A stretch of DNA of 64,000 nucleotides from Microbacterium sp. SLBN-146. Lineage in GTDB: Bacteria > Actinomycetota > Actinomycetes > Actinomycetales > Microbacteriaceae. Below are positions 25,671 through 33,928 of this stretch, piece by piece. The notes beneath the pieces were generated by a model that made no database searches, was not told the origin of the DNA, and saw only the letters and a list, made by a program, of their open reading frames with translations. The DNA lies in NCBI RefSeq assembly GCF_006715145.1, contig NZ_VFMR01000001.1, positions 372,001 to 436,000 on the forward strand. Direction: 5' to 3'. Position 1 is the first letter of the stretch, and each line of letters opens with the position of its first letter. Position numbers and translations under genes: made by a program.

Positions 25671-26597
25671 TCAGGCGGGCACCCGCTCTCGGCTTTCGAG
25701 GTGATCGATCGCGCGCCGCATATCGGCGCGCACGCGGCGGTCGTGATCGGGCGTCAGGGGACCCCGCGGCGGGCGACAGGGTCCGCCGTAGCGGCCGACC
25801 ATGTCCATACCGAGCTTGATCGCCTGCACGAACTCCGTGCGCGAGTCCCAGCGGAAGACAGCCACGAGATGACGGTACAGCTCGCGTGCCTCCGTGATGC
25901 GCCCGGCGCGGACGAGGTCGTAGATCTCGACCGACTCGGCCGGGAAGGCATTGGGGAATCCCGCGAACCATCCGACCGCGCCGTCGAGCATGAGTTCGAA
26001 CAGCACGTCGTCAGCGCCCGCGATGACGTCGATCTCGCACAGCTCGGCGATCTCGAACGCGCGGCGCACGTCGCCCGAGAACTCCTTGATCGCCACGATG
26101 TTCTCGATCGCGGCGAGTTCGGCGACGAGCGACGGCACGAGGTCGACCTTCGTGTCGAACGGGTTGTTGTACGCCATGACGGGCAGCCCGACGCCCGCGA
26201 TCCTGGTGTAGTGCTCGATCACTTCCGCGTCGCTGGCGCGATACAGCGTCGGGGGGAGAGCGAGCACCGCGTGCGCGCCATCTTCGGCGGCGAGCTCGGC
26301 CCATTTCTTCGCCTGATGCCAGCCCGCGCCGTGGACGCCCGCCACGACGATGCCGCGATCACCGACGGCCTCGACGGCGACCTGGACGACGGTCCGCCGC
26401 TCGGCGTCGGTCAGCGACGAGTACTCACCGAGGGATCCGTTGGGGCCGACGCCGCGGCATCCCTGCGACATGAGCCAGTCGCAGTGCTCGGCGAACCGGT
26501 CGTAGTCCACCGCGAGGCCGGCGGGCGCCGAAGAATCCGCCGTGAAGGGGAGAGCCGTCGCGACGACGACACCGCCCAGCGAGAGCGCACTGTTCAT
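25671..26597 (-). CDS. DapA/NanA family lyase-deaminase, probable pyrroline-4-hydroxy-2-carboxylate deaminase
   Basis: Class I aldolase-fold enzyme of 308 residues. The Schiff-base lysine is K171 in AIKEFSGD and the conserved Tyr is Y143 in MAYNNPFD. The N-terminal substrate loop reads GPNGSLGEYSSLT. In hydroxyproline operons this family deaminates 1-pyrroline-4-hydroxy-2-carboxylate to 2-oxoglutarate semialdehyde, and the flanking epimerase and dehydrogenase genes support that over lysine biosynthesis. A GGAAGCTCC sequence precedes the ATG. Confidence 0.88.
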   Translation of the reverse strand: MNSALSLGGVVVATALPFTADSSAPAGLAVDYDRFAEHCDWLMSQGCRGVGPNGSLGEYSSLTDAERRTVVQVAVEAVGDRGIVVAGVHGAGWHQAKKWAELAAEDGAHAVLALPPTLYRASDAEVIEHYTRIAGVGLPVMAYNNPFDTKVDLVPSLVAELAAIENIVAIKEFSGDVRRAFEIAELCEIDVIAGADDVLFELMLDGAVGWFAGFPNAFPAESVEIYDLVRAGRITEARELYRHLVAVFRWDSRTEFVQAIKLGMDMVGRYGGPCRPPRGPLTPDHDRRVRADMRRAIDHLESRERVPA

Positions 26598-26624
26598 GGA
26601 GCTTCCTTTCTGTTTCCGCCCGCC

Positions 26625-28043
26625 TCAGCGGCGGTCGGAGTTCGCTTCCGGAGCCAGCGCGGCGAGATCGCCGATCCGCTGCGGAGTGACGAGGGGTCGT
26701 CGGTCGGTCGTCGCTCCATCGCGAGAAGGTCGTGTCGTGAGCAGTTGCTCCACCGAGCGTCCGCAGATCCTGCCCTGGCAGAGCCCGAGTCCCGCGCGGG
26801 TCGTCAGCTTGATCGACCGCAGGCCGGGCTCGCCGAGCGTGGATGCCGCGCGTCGCACGTCACCGCACGTGACGCCCTCACAGCGACAGACGACCGTGTC
26901 GTCGGGCAGGGCCTGCGCCCATCCCGTCGGGATCCCGTGAGCGCGCTCGATACGGCGGGCGAAGTCGGCGTGCACGGTTCTCGCGCGCGACGCGTGGCGC
27001 GGTAGGGATGCCTCCGCGCCCGCCGCCGCAGCCCCCGCGATCATGCCCTCGGCGAGCGCGAGCTGTGCTCCGCCGATGCCGGTCAGCTCGCCGGCGGCGT
27101 ACACCCCCGGCACCGACGTCTGCTGCATCGTGTCGACTCGGACGAAGCCCGCCCCCGTCACGGCGCATCCGGCGGCGAGCGCGAGCTCCGTGCGCGGAGT
27201 GAACCCGTGACTGACACACACGGCATCCGCGGCGATCGTGCGCTCCGTACCCGCGATCGGCGTCCAGTCCTTCGCGAGGCGCGCGATCGTCACGCTGTCC
27301 ACGCGCCTGCTCCCGTGCGCGGCGATGACGCCGGTGCCGGTCCGATAGGGGATGCCGCGGCGCAGGAGCGCGGCGGAGTAGCCCGCGAGTTCGGCGAACT
27401 TCGAGGGGGCGGCGAGCAGTCTCGCGGGGGCCGGCAGCATCCATCCGCGCACCGCCGTCGACGCGCGCGCCGCTTCGAAGACGCCCCGCACACGGCCCCC
27501 CGATGCCGCGACGGCCTTCGCTACGGGGAGCAGGAACGGCCCTGCCCCGGCGATGACGACGTCGGCGCCCACCCGGACGCCTTCGGCTTTGGCCAGCGCC
27601 TGGGCAGCGCCGCCCGTCACGACCCCCGGCAGCTCCCATCCCGGGAACGGGAGGGTGCGGTCGTGCGCGCCGGTCGCGAGGACGAGCGCGTCCGGAAGGA
27701 TCGTGCGCAGCTCCTGGCCGACGCCGTCCGCGGGACCCGTCGCAAGGTTGAGCGCGAAGCCCGACCCGCTCACGGTCGTCCGTTCGAGCGACCAGACCTG
27801 CGTTCGCGTGAACACCGCGCAGGAGGGATCGCGCTCGACGCGTGATCGCAGTGCCGCGAATCGCTTCCAGCCGTGCTGTGTCGCGCGCTCCGGGATGCCC
27901 CGCTCGCGCGGGAGCGCCCTCCAGTACTGTCCTCCGAGCGACCTGTCGGAGTCGATGAGAGTCACGCGGGCTCCCGCGTCCAGCGCCGACACGGCGGCCG
28001 CGAGGCCCGCGGGTCCCGCCCCGACGATCACGACGCTCCTCAT
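26625..28043 (-). CDS. FAD/NAD(P)-dependent oxidoreductase with BFD-like [2Fe-2S] domain, hydroxyproline dehydrogenase subunit
   Basis: Subunit of 472 residues. The FAD-binding GAGPAG is at residues 7-12, a second dinucleotide motif GAGPFLLPVAKA lies near 168, and the return strand GVYAAGELTGIGG lies near 330. Near residues 388-437 a cysteine cluster (CRC, then C, then CQGRIC) forms a BFD-like [2Fe-2S] site, as in HcnB and the alpha subunit of D-hydroxyproline or proline dehydrogenase complexes. The ATG at 28043 overlaps the stop of the small ferredoxin-like subunit by four bases. Confidence 0.88.
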   Translation of the reverse strand: MRSVVIVGAGPAGLAAAVSALDAGARVTLIDSDRSLGGQYWRALPRERGIPERATQHGWKRFAALRSRVERDPSCAVFTRTQVWSLERTTVSGSGFALNLATGPADGVGQELRTILPDALVLATGAHDRTLPFPGWELPGVVTGGAAQALAKAEGVRVGADVVIAGAGPFLLPVAKAVAASGGRVRGVFEAARASTAVRGWMLPAPARLLAAPSKFAELAGYSAALLRRGIPYRTGTGVIAAHGSRRVDSVTIARLAKDWTPIAGTERTIAADAVCVSHGFTPRTELALAAGCAVTGAGFVRVDTMQQTSVPGVYAAGELTGIGGAQLALAEGMIAGAAAAGAEASLPRHASRARTVHADFARRIERAHGIPTGWAQALPDDTVVCRCEGVTCGDVRRAASTLGEPGLRSIKLTTRAGLGLCQGRICGRSVEQLLTTRPSRDGATTDRRPLVTPQRIGDLAALAPEANSDRR

Positions 28044-28309
28044 GCGTCCGCACCCCCCGGTCGGGTGGCCTGCCATGTGACGACATCGCCGTCCTTCGCA
28101 TCGCGCTGACACAGTCGCACGTCGGCGAGGCCGTTGACCGTCGCGACGCACGCGAAGCACACGCCGATGCCGCAGAAGAAGCCCTCCATCCGACCGGCGG
28201 CGAGGAGGACCCCGGCGATCGACTGGCCCTCGAAGCCGCCGACGGCCTCACCGCCGACCTCGATGCGCACGACGCCCGCTCCCTCGACCTCGTCGCGCAA
28301 GGCCGTCAC
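28040..28309 (-). CDS. (2Fe-2S)-binding small subunit, HcnA-like
   Basis: Ferredoxin-like subunit of 89 residues that links the two FAD proteins. Cysteines C46, C51, C54 and C67 (CGIGVCFAC then C) follow the plant-type [2Fe-2S] spacing. It starts at GTG 28309 inside the stop of the upstream oxidoreductase (GTGA) and ends overlapping the next ATG, so the three dehydrogenase genes are tightly coupled. Small subunits of this size occur in HcnABC and in multi-subunit proline or hydroxyproline dehydrogenases. Confidence 0.87.
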   Translation of the reverse strand: MTALRDEVEGAGVVRIEVGGEAVGGFEGQSIAGVLLAAGRMEGFFCGIGVCFACVATVNGLADVRLCQRDAKDGDVVTWQATRPGGADA

Positions 28310-29490
28310 GACGCGACCTCTGCCGGCTCGAGGATGCCGGGACGCGTGAGTCCGACGAAGAACGGATCGATCGCGGGAGGCCGACCCGTCAGCACGTCGG
28401 CGATGAAGGCGGAGGTCGCGAGGGACAGCCCGACGCCCGCACCCTCGTGTCCTGTCGCGTGCCACAGGCCTTCGACGCGCGGATCGCGCCCGATGAGCGG
28501 CAGATGGTCGGGTGTGAAGGGCCGGAACCCCGAGTAGGAGCGCATGACGGATGCAGAGCTCAAGAAGGGGAAGAGCAGGAGGGCCTTCCGACACAGTTCG
28601 CCGATGAGGTCGGCGCGCAGTTCGTCGGCGAATCCGACCCGCTGACGGGACGAGCCGATGAGAACGGTGCCCGCGCGCGTCGACTCGACGACACTCGACG
28701 TCTGCAGCTCGTCGGAGTCCGAGCCGACCGCCCCCACGTAGTCGGCGTCGTAGACCTTGTGGTGCACGCGTGGCGGCATCCGTGTCGTGACGAGCACCAC
28801 GCCGCGGCGCGGCTGCACGGGGATCGGCGCACCGAGACGGGCACCCACGTCGCCGCTCCACGGTCCCGCCGCGTTGATGACGACGGGTGCGTGCACCGTG
28901 CCGGCACTCGTCTGCACTCCCTGGAGGATCCCACCCGGACCGGTGACCGGACCGAGCAGCTCGGCACCCGCGATGACGACGACTCCCGCCCGCCGCGCGG
29001 AGAGCAGGAGCGCCTCGGTCGCGATGACGGGCTGCACTTGCGCGTCGTCGGGGTAGTGGACGGCCGCGGAGATGGCGGGATTCAGGTGCGGCTCGAGCTC
29101 GAGGGCCTCACCGGGCTCGAGAACGACGCAGCGCACACCGGCATCCCTCTGCGCCGCTGCGAAAGCGAGGAGGGGGGCGACATCTGCACCCCGCGTCGCC
29201 ACGACGACGCCGCCTTTGTGCTCGAACTCGATATCCGGCAATTCACCCGCGAGTTCATCCCGAAGCTCGTCTGCGACCTGCGTCCACCGGGCCCGCGCGA
29301 CGAGGGCGAGGTCCAGCTCGGGACCCGGCGCCTTGTCCGACACGAGGATGTTGCCTTCGCCGCGGGCGGACGATCCGGATGCGGCGGAGTGGCGTTCCAC
29401 GACGGCGACCGACAAGCCCTCGCGCGCGAGGTCGCGGGCGACGGCGGCGCCGACGATCCCTGCCCCGATGACGATGGCGTCGTAGACCAC
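28306..29490 (-). CDS. FAD-dependent oxidoreductase (DAO family), hydroxyproline dehydrogenase catalytic subunit
   Basis: Amine-oxidising flavoprotein of 394 residues. The FAD motif GAGIVGAAVARDLA lies near residues 8-21, and the C-terminal GLWHATGHEGAGVGLS is typical of the DAO/HcnC family. I start at GTG 29490 because GAGGAGGG sits directly upstream; an in-frame ATG six codons earlier lacks this. It is the first gene of the hydroxyproline operon and should oxidise cis-4-hydroxy-D-proline, passing electrons through the Fe-S subunits. On the minus strand a TAGTAT box (29525-29520) could be the -10 element. Confidence 0.88.
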   Translation of the reverse strand: MVYDAIVIGAGIVGAAVARDLAREGLSVAVVERHSAASGSSARGEGNILVSDKAPGPELDLALVARARWTQVADELRDELAGELPDIEFEHKGGVVVATRGADVAPLLAFAAAQRDAGVRCVVLEPGEALELEPHLNPAISAAVHYPDDAQVQPVIATEALLLSARRAGVVVIAGAELLGPVTGPGGILQGVQTSAGTVHAPVVINAAGPWSGDVGARLGAPIPVQPRRGVVLVTTRMPPRVHHKVYDADYVGAVGSDSDELQTSSVVESTRAGTVLIGSSRQRVGFADELRADLIGELCRKALLLFPFLSSASVMRSYSGFRPFTPDHLPLIGRDPRVEGLWHATGHEGAGVGLSLATSAFIADVLTGRPPAIDPFFVGLTRPGILEPAEVAS

Positions 29491-29549
29491 GTGCCCTCCT
29501 CGCGGCATGCCTCAGCGCAATACTATGTCACATGGCTCCCGCACGGACA

Positions 29550-30272
29550 TCAGGTTCCTGCGACCGCGTGCGCTTCGCTCTGTCCGGCCCACCATCCGAG
29601 CACGTGCTCGACGTGTCGGCGCATGACCCGCTCCGCGGCATCCCCATCTCCCTGCACGAGGAACTGCAGGAGCTCGTGATGCTCGCGAGCAGACTCGCGG
29701 AGCTCCTCGCTCGCGACCAGCCCGATCAGTCCCGGGAGCCGCGTCTGCGATCGGAGCTCGCTCACGAGCGCCGTCAGGCGGTTGTTGCCCAGCAGCGTGG
29801 TCAACGCGGCATGGAAGTCGGTGTCCGCCGTCAGGTACGTCGTGAAGTCGCCGCGCTCGGCCGCCGTCACGATCCGGTCGGCGAGCTCGGTCAGCGCCGG
29901 GATCTCCGCGTCGGGCACGTGGCCGGCGAGCCGCCGCATGGCGGGCGGCTCGAGCATGAGCCGCACATCGACGATGTCCTTCAAGGATTCATCGCTCACG
30001 GGCGTGACGCGGAAACCCTTGTTCCGCACGATCTTGACGAACCCGCGTTTCTCGAGGTTCATCATCGCTTCGCGCACGGGCGTCGCGGACACCGCGAATT
30101 CTTCGGCGAGCACCGGGGCGCTGTACAGCTGCCCCGGCGCCATCTCGCCGGAGATGATCGCGCTCGCGAGCGCCTGCTCGACGCGCTCTCTGAGACTTTG
30201 CCGCGGAGCGAGCGCTGAAACGTTCGAATTTCTCGCGCTTTCCGTCCCACTGATGGTTGCCGACTGATCCAT
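29550..30272 (-). CDS. GntR family regulator, FadR/FCD subgroup
   Basis: DNA-binding regulator of 240 residues with an N-terminal winged helix (residues about 25-95, containing VLAEEFAVSATPVREAMMNLEKRGF) and an all-helical FCD ligand domain with acidic and His residues (TDFHAALTTLLGNNRL, then EHHELL). FCD regulators often sense small carboxylic or amino acids. It lies immediately upstream of the hydroxyproline operon on the same strand, so it most likely controls that operon. A palindrome at 30295-30315 in its own promoter may be an autoregulatory site. Confidence 0.9.
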   Translation of the reverse strand: MDQSATISGTESARNSNVSALAPRQSLRERVEQALASAIISGEMAPGQLYSAPVLAEEFAVSATPVREAMMNLEKRGFVKIVRNKGFRVTPVSDESLKDIVDVRLMLEPPAMRRLAGHVPDAEIPALTELADRIVTAAERGDFTTYLTADTDFHAALTTLLGNNRLTALVSELRSQTRLPGLIGLVASEELRESAREHHELLQFLVQGDGDAAERVMRRHVEHVLGWWAGQSEAHAVAGT

Positions 30273-30294
30273 CTCGTGGACTCCCCTTCCCCTC

Positions 30295-30315
30295 GATGTG
30301 GCGCCATGCTACATC
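30295..30315. promoter_or_regulatory. putative GntR/FCD operator upstream of the regulator gene
   Basis: Twenty-one bases with arms GATGTGGC and GC-ACATC, paired as GATGT/ACATC plus an inner GC pair, 23 bp before the GntR start codon. A related core, ATGTCACAT, lies at 29525-29533 in front of the hydroxyproline operon. The position and symmetry suit a dimeric FCD regulator. Confidence 0.45.
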
Positions 30316-30347
30316 TCGCGGGGAAGCGCCGACTGTGCGGCTCGTAA

Positions 30348-31523
30348 TCAGGGTCGCAAGACGACCTTGATGCAGCCATCCTCCTTCTTCTGAAAGGTCT
30401 CGTACAGGGCGGGCGCGTCCTCGAGCGGCACGCTGTGCGTCACGAGGTCCATCACTCCGAACGGATCGGAAGGGTCTTCGACGAACGGAAGGAGTTCGTC
30501 GGTCCAGCGCTTCACGTTGCACTGTCCCATGCGCAACGACAACTGCTTGTCGAACATCGTCTTCATGGGCAGGAGGTCGGCGTCGCCCGCGTAGACACCG
30601 CTCACCGAGACAGTGCCACCGCGGCGCACGGCATCGATTCCGGCGTAGAGAGCGGCGAGGCGGTCCATGCCCGCCGTGTCCATGATCTTGCGTGCAATCC
30701 CGTCGGGGAGGAGCCCGATGGCGTTCTGCGCGAGCGCGACACCCGGGTTGCCGTGCGCCTCCAGCCCCACCGCGTCGACGACGGAGTCCACGCCGCGCCC
30801 ATCCGTCAGATCGCGCAGCTCGGCGACGACGGAGTCGGTGAGGTCGTAGGTGTCGACGCCATGCCGGTCGGCCATCGCGCGGCGTTCGGGGACGGGATCG
30901 ACAGCCAGCACACGGTAGCCGCGCTGCACGCCGATGCGGGCGGCGAACTGACCGACAGGGCCGAGACCCATGACGGCGAGCGTTCCCCCCTCGGGAACGT
31001 TGGCGTACTCGACGCCCTGCCACGCCGTCGGCAGGATGTCGCTCAAGAAGAGGTACCGCTCGTCGGGGAGGTCCTTTCCGACGATGACGGTGTTGTACTC
31101 GGCGAGCGGGACGCGGAGATACTCAGCCTGCCCGCCGGGCACTTGACCGTACAGCTTCGTGAAACCGAACAGCGAGGCGCCACTGCCGTACTCGGTGACC
31201 TGCGTCGTCTCGCACTGGGACTGCAAGCCGTTCCGGCACATGAAGCAGTGACCGCACGAGATGTTGAAGGGAACGACGACGCGGTCGCCGACCTTGAGCG
31301 TCGTCACGGCGGAACCGACCTCGACGACGACGCCCATCGGCTCGTGGCCGAGGATGTCACCGGCATCCAAGAACGGGCCGAACACCTCGTAGAGATGGAG
31401 GTCCGAGCCGCAGATCGCGGACGACGTGATCTTCACGATCGCATCCGTCGGCTCTTGGATGACCGGATCCGGAACCGTCTCGACGCTCACGGAACGCCGG
31501 CCCTGCCATGTCAGTGCCCTCAT
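30348..31523 (-). CDS. zinc-dependent alcohol dehydrogenase (formaldehyde dehydrogenase-like)
   Basis: Medium-chain dehydrogenase of 391 residues. The catalytic zinc site includes the Cys in AICGSDLH and GHEPMG. The structural zinc lobe has four Cys in CGHCFMCRNGLQSQC, and the cofactor motif GLGPVGQFAA lies near 175. The insertion around GLEAHGNPG and the overall length fit the glutathione-independent formaldehyde or threonine dehydrogenase-like branch rather than ADH1. It overlaps an upstream small gene by four bases. A role in hydroxyproline catabolism is unlikely, since that pathway needs an aldehyde dehydrogenase. Confidence 0.87.
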   Translation of the reverse strand: MRALTWQGRRSVSVETVPDPVIQEPTDAIVKITSSAICGSDLHLYEVFGPFLDAGDILGHEPMGVVVEVGSAVTTLKVGDRVVVPFNISCGHCFMCRNGLQSQCETTQVTEYGSGASLFGFTKLYGQVPGGQAEYLRVPLAEYNTVIVGKDLPDERYLFLSDILPTAWQGVEYANVPEGGTLAVMGLGPVGQFAARIGVQRGYRVLAVDPVPERRAMADRHGVDTYDLTDSVVAELRDLTDGRGVDSVVDAVGLEAHGNPGVALAQNAIGLLPDGIARKIMDTAGMDRLAALYAGIDAVRRGGTVSVSGVYAGDADLLPMKTMFDKQLSLRMGQCNVKRWTDELLPFVEDPSDPFGVMDLVTHSVPLEDAPALYETFQKKEDGCIKVVLRP

Positions 31524-31741
31524 GAGCGATCCCCTTCGGTCGGAGCGTCATAGGGATTGCCGGGACGCACAGGGGCGTCGGCGGCGATGTCGATGCGCGT
31601 GACGCCGTCGTGCTCGCTCACCTCGATGCGCGGGTCGGCGTCGCTCTCGACGGCGCCGGGGGCTGCGAGCAGTTGGTCGCGCCGCTTCTCGTCGGCCGTC
31701 ATGTCGTCGACGTTCGATTCATCCGATCCAGTGGTGTCCAT
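31520..31741 (-). CDS. small acidic hypothetical protein upstream of the alcohol dehydrogenase
   Basis: Predicted product of 73 residues from the ATG at 31741 (MDTTGSDESNVDDMTADEKRRD), hydrophilic and acidic, with no membrane segment. A longer frame from 31783 is possible. It overlaps the alcohol dehydrogenase start by four bases, which is the main argument that it is a real gene. I do not recognise it. Confidence 0.55.
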   Translation of the reverse strand: MDTTGSDESNVDDMTADEKRRDQLLAAPGAVESDADPRIEVSEHDGVTRIDIAADAPVRPGNPYDAPTEGDRS

Positions 31742-31831
31742 GTCACGGACGATACGGACCGCCGCACGTTTCCATGACCCCATGGCGCGATCGCCCGCCC
31801 CGTGCTACCCACCCACCCCGCCCCGCCCCCT

Positions 31832-31914
31832 GTCGAGACCCCGGGTTGTCGCCGAGTCACCCCGTCGTTTGCGTCAAGCAGCGGGGTCGCTCGGCGACAA
31901 CCCGGTGTGTCGAC
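31832..31914. repeat. intergenic inverted repeat, GTCGAGAC type (copy C)
   Basis: Long hairpin with arms GTCGAGACCCCGGGTTGTCG and CGACAACCCGGTGTGTCGAC. Its loop-proximal blocks (TCACCCCG and CGGGGTCGCTCG) match copy B at 18799-18882. It lies in the 192-bp gap between the small acidic gene and the 217-residue membrane protein; no other feature is apparent in that gap. Confidence 0.65.
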
Positions 31915-31933
31915 GGGGGCGGTGGACGCAAGG

Positions 31934-32587
31934 TCAGGGGTCGAGCTCGCCGTCGAAGAGGCCGCCGTCGAGCAGCCAGTTGTAGCGGAGGCGCAGGGCT
32001 CGCTCGGTGCTCGCGACGAGAGTCGCCACCAGCAGGCTGACGTTCGCCCACGCCGGCAGGTGGATGGGCCTCACGAAGGTGCCGATGTTCTCGGCCACGA
32101 TCGGGATGGCCGTGACCTGCTCGACGATCTGGGGCACGCCGAGCACGAGGCCCGCGACGAGGATGAGAACGGATGCCACGCCAATCCCCCGACTGATACC
32201 GGGGTGGTCGTGATCCAGGCGCGCTCGTCGCCCTTCCGCGGATCGCGGGTCGGGCGTGAGCTGACGGACCGTGCCATCGTCGGCGACGTAGTCGCAGCGC
32301 TTCAGTCCGAAGCCGCTCGCGGCGACCTCGATCGACCCGCCGGGAACCGCGAACGATGCGGGGAGCTTCGACTTCGCGCGGTTGATCCCGTCCTGATAGA
32401 GCTGCGCGACGACGTCACCGTTGGAATCACCCCACAGCCGCACATCGACCGACCAGGTCTCCCCCGTGCCACTCGGACCCCGCAGCCTCGCATGGAAGAG
32501 CGCCCGCGAGAAGGCCTGCCACCAGCGGAATCGGGAAAGCGGATGCCCGTCACCGGGCTTCACTCGTCGTCTCTTGCCGAATGCCAT
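31934..32587 (-). CDS. hypothetical membrane protein (217 aa)
   Basis: Begins MAFGKRRRVKPGDGHPLSRF at the ATG at 32587; frames starting further upstream run into repeat-like sequence. The first 120 residues are soluble (WSVDVRLWGDSNGDVVAQLYQDG), followed by two hydrophobic helices near residues 135-155 and 180-200 separated by a short loop. I do not recognise the family. It appears monocistronic. Confidence 0.72.
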   Translation of the reverse strand: MAFGKRRRVKPGDGHPLSRFRWWQAFSRALFHARLRGPSGTGETWSVDVRLWGDSNGDVVAQLYQDGINRAKSKLPASFAVPGGSIEVAASGFGLKRCDYVADDGTVRQLTPDPRSAEGRRARLDHDHPGISRGIGVASVLILVAGLVLGVPQIVEQVTAIPIVAENIGTFVRPIHLPAWANVSLLVATLVASTERALRLRYNWLLDGGLFDGELDP

Positions 32588-32613
32588 CCGCTCGAGCCTA
32601 TGCCGCCCCGTCG

Positions 32614-32740
32614 CGAGACTGCACCTCGCTGCCGAGGCTGCGGGCGCAACGTGCAGTCTCGGCCGGAGGCTGCAGTCTCGGCGGGCGTCGGTCGCGCGCG
32701 AGGGAGGCCCTCGCCCCCGGGCGGGAGTCGGTCGCGCGCA
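32614..32740. repeat. inverted and direct repeat cluster between divergent genes
   Basis: CGAGACTGCAC at 32614-32624 is perfectly inverted at 32651-32661. GCAGTCTCGGC then recurs directly at 32672-32682, and GTCGGTCGCGCGC occurs at about 32687 and again near 32727. The 229-bp gap separates the divergent starts at 32587 and 32817, so this cluster overlaps both promoter regions. No known family is recognised. Confidence 0.5.
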
Positions 32741-32816
32741 AAGGGGGCGCGCCGAGCGAACGTAGGCTGGATGCTCCGGGTCGCGCGCGCGACCCTTCTC
32801 GCTGTCTGGAGGTCTT

Positions 32817-33503
32817 GTGTCCCGTCGTCCACTCACGATCGTCGTCGCGCTGTCATCCCTGGCCGTGCTCGCGGGCTGCTCGAGCACGAGCGCCGAGCCC
32901 GCAGCATCCGAAGACGCCGCGACGCCGCCGGCCGCGCCCGTCTACGTCGAGGAGGTCTATCCCGGTGGCATCCCTCTGGCCCCGGGGGATCAGGTCGAGG
33001 CGGGACAGTGGGCCATCACCGATGTCGCGGCACGGAAGGCCTCCGACATCGACGACACCCTGCCCGCGTCGATCCAGATCGCGTCAGGCGACCTCGTCGC
33101 CGTGACCGACGAGCAGCGCGCCGCTCTCGTCGAGATCGAGCCCTCGCTCGCGGACGGCGAGGTGGGCCTCGTGACCTACACGGTGCAGCTGCTGACCGGG
33201 TTCCCCGATGGGTACGTCGCGGGTGGCGGGAACGAGCTCTTCGATCCCGTGCTCGCCGACGGAAGCTCCACGGGGATCACCGCCTACAGCCCGGTGGGAG
33301 CACTCGACTTCTGCCGCGCCGGTGCCGCGTTCAGCGCCAACAACGGGCGCAACGTCGAGGGTGCGGTGTCGAACGGATGCTTCATCGTGACGTGGGACGA
33401 CACTCCCCCCGCTGCGCTGGCCTTCATCGGGTCATCCAACCCCACCGAGATCTCGCCGTTCGCCGAGGCACCTGCGCTCTTCCAACTGCCGGCGATCGGC
33501 TGA
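32817..33503 (+). CDS. hypothetical lipoprotein (228 aa)
   Basis: Surface lipoprotein starting at GTG 32817 with a TGGAGG Shine-Dalgarno. The lipobox is LAGC with Cys at residue 21, followed by a Ser/Ala/Pro-rich linker and a beta-rich domain of about 180 residues ending FQLPAIG. Two Cys are present in the mature domain (DFCRAG and GCFIV), possibly a disulfide. I do not recognise the domain. It converges on the SdpI-like gene with a 15-base gap. Confidence 0.78.
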   Translation: MSRRPLTIVVALSSLAVLAGCSSTSAEPAASEDAATPPAAPVYVEEVYPGGIPLAPGDQVEAGQWAITDVAARKASDIDDTLPASIQIASGDLVAVTDEQRAALVEIEPSLADGEVGLVTYTVQLLTGFPDGYVAGGGNELFDPVLADGSSTGITAYSPVGALDFCRAGAAFSANNGRNVEGAVSNGCFIVTWDDTPPAALAFIGSSNPTEISPFAEAPALFQLPAIG

Positions 33504-33518
33504 GCGCATGGCGCCCGC

Positions 33519-33878
33519 TCAGCGGGGGGCGGCGTCCTCCCCCGTGGCGTTCGCTGCCTGGGCCGCCGCTGCGGAGCTGACCATGAGCCACGCCACGAGC
33601 CACGCGCACCCGATCAGCGCCGCGACGATCGCCGACTCGTCTCCCGCGAGCACCGCTCCCCCCGCGGCGACGAGGAGGCCCACGCTCCCCACCGCGAGAG
33701 GGAGGGCCGCGGCCGCGTGACCCCGCCGCCAGGCGGCATCGGATCGCAGCGTGGAGGTCGTGCGGATGCCGACCCACGCGTTCATCGGCAGCGTCCGTCG
33801 GCGCGCTCGCGACGCGATCCACAGGAAGACCACGCCGGCGACGAGAAGGGGCACGGCGGTACTGACGGCGATGAGCAT
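33519..33878 (-). CDS. SdpI family membrane protein
   Basis: Small membrane protein of 119 residues with about three hydrophobic helices. The segment NAWVGIRTTSTLRSDAAWRRGH after the first helix is the SdpI/YfhL signature. In Bacillus SdpI gives immunity to a secreted toxin and also acts as a signal receptor; no SdpC-type toxin gene is visible nearby, so this may be an orphan. The last 20 residues are Ala-rich and cytoplasmic. Confidence 0.83.
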   Translation of the reverse strand: MLIAVSTAVPLLVAGVVFLWIASRARRRTLPMNAWVGIRTTSTLRSDAAWRRGHAAAALPLAVGSVGLLVAAGGAVLAGDESAIVAALIGCAWLVAWLMVSSAAAAQAANATGEDAAPR

Positions 33879-33928
33879 GGGGATCGATCCTACGGAGGAC
33901 CGCCACTCGACGCGAACGGGCGCGGCTC

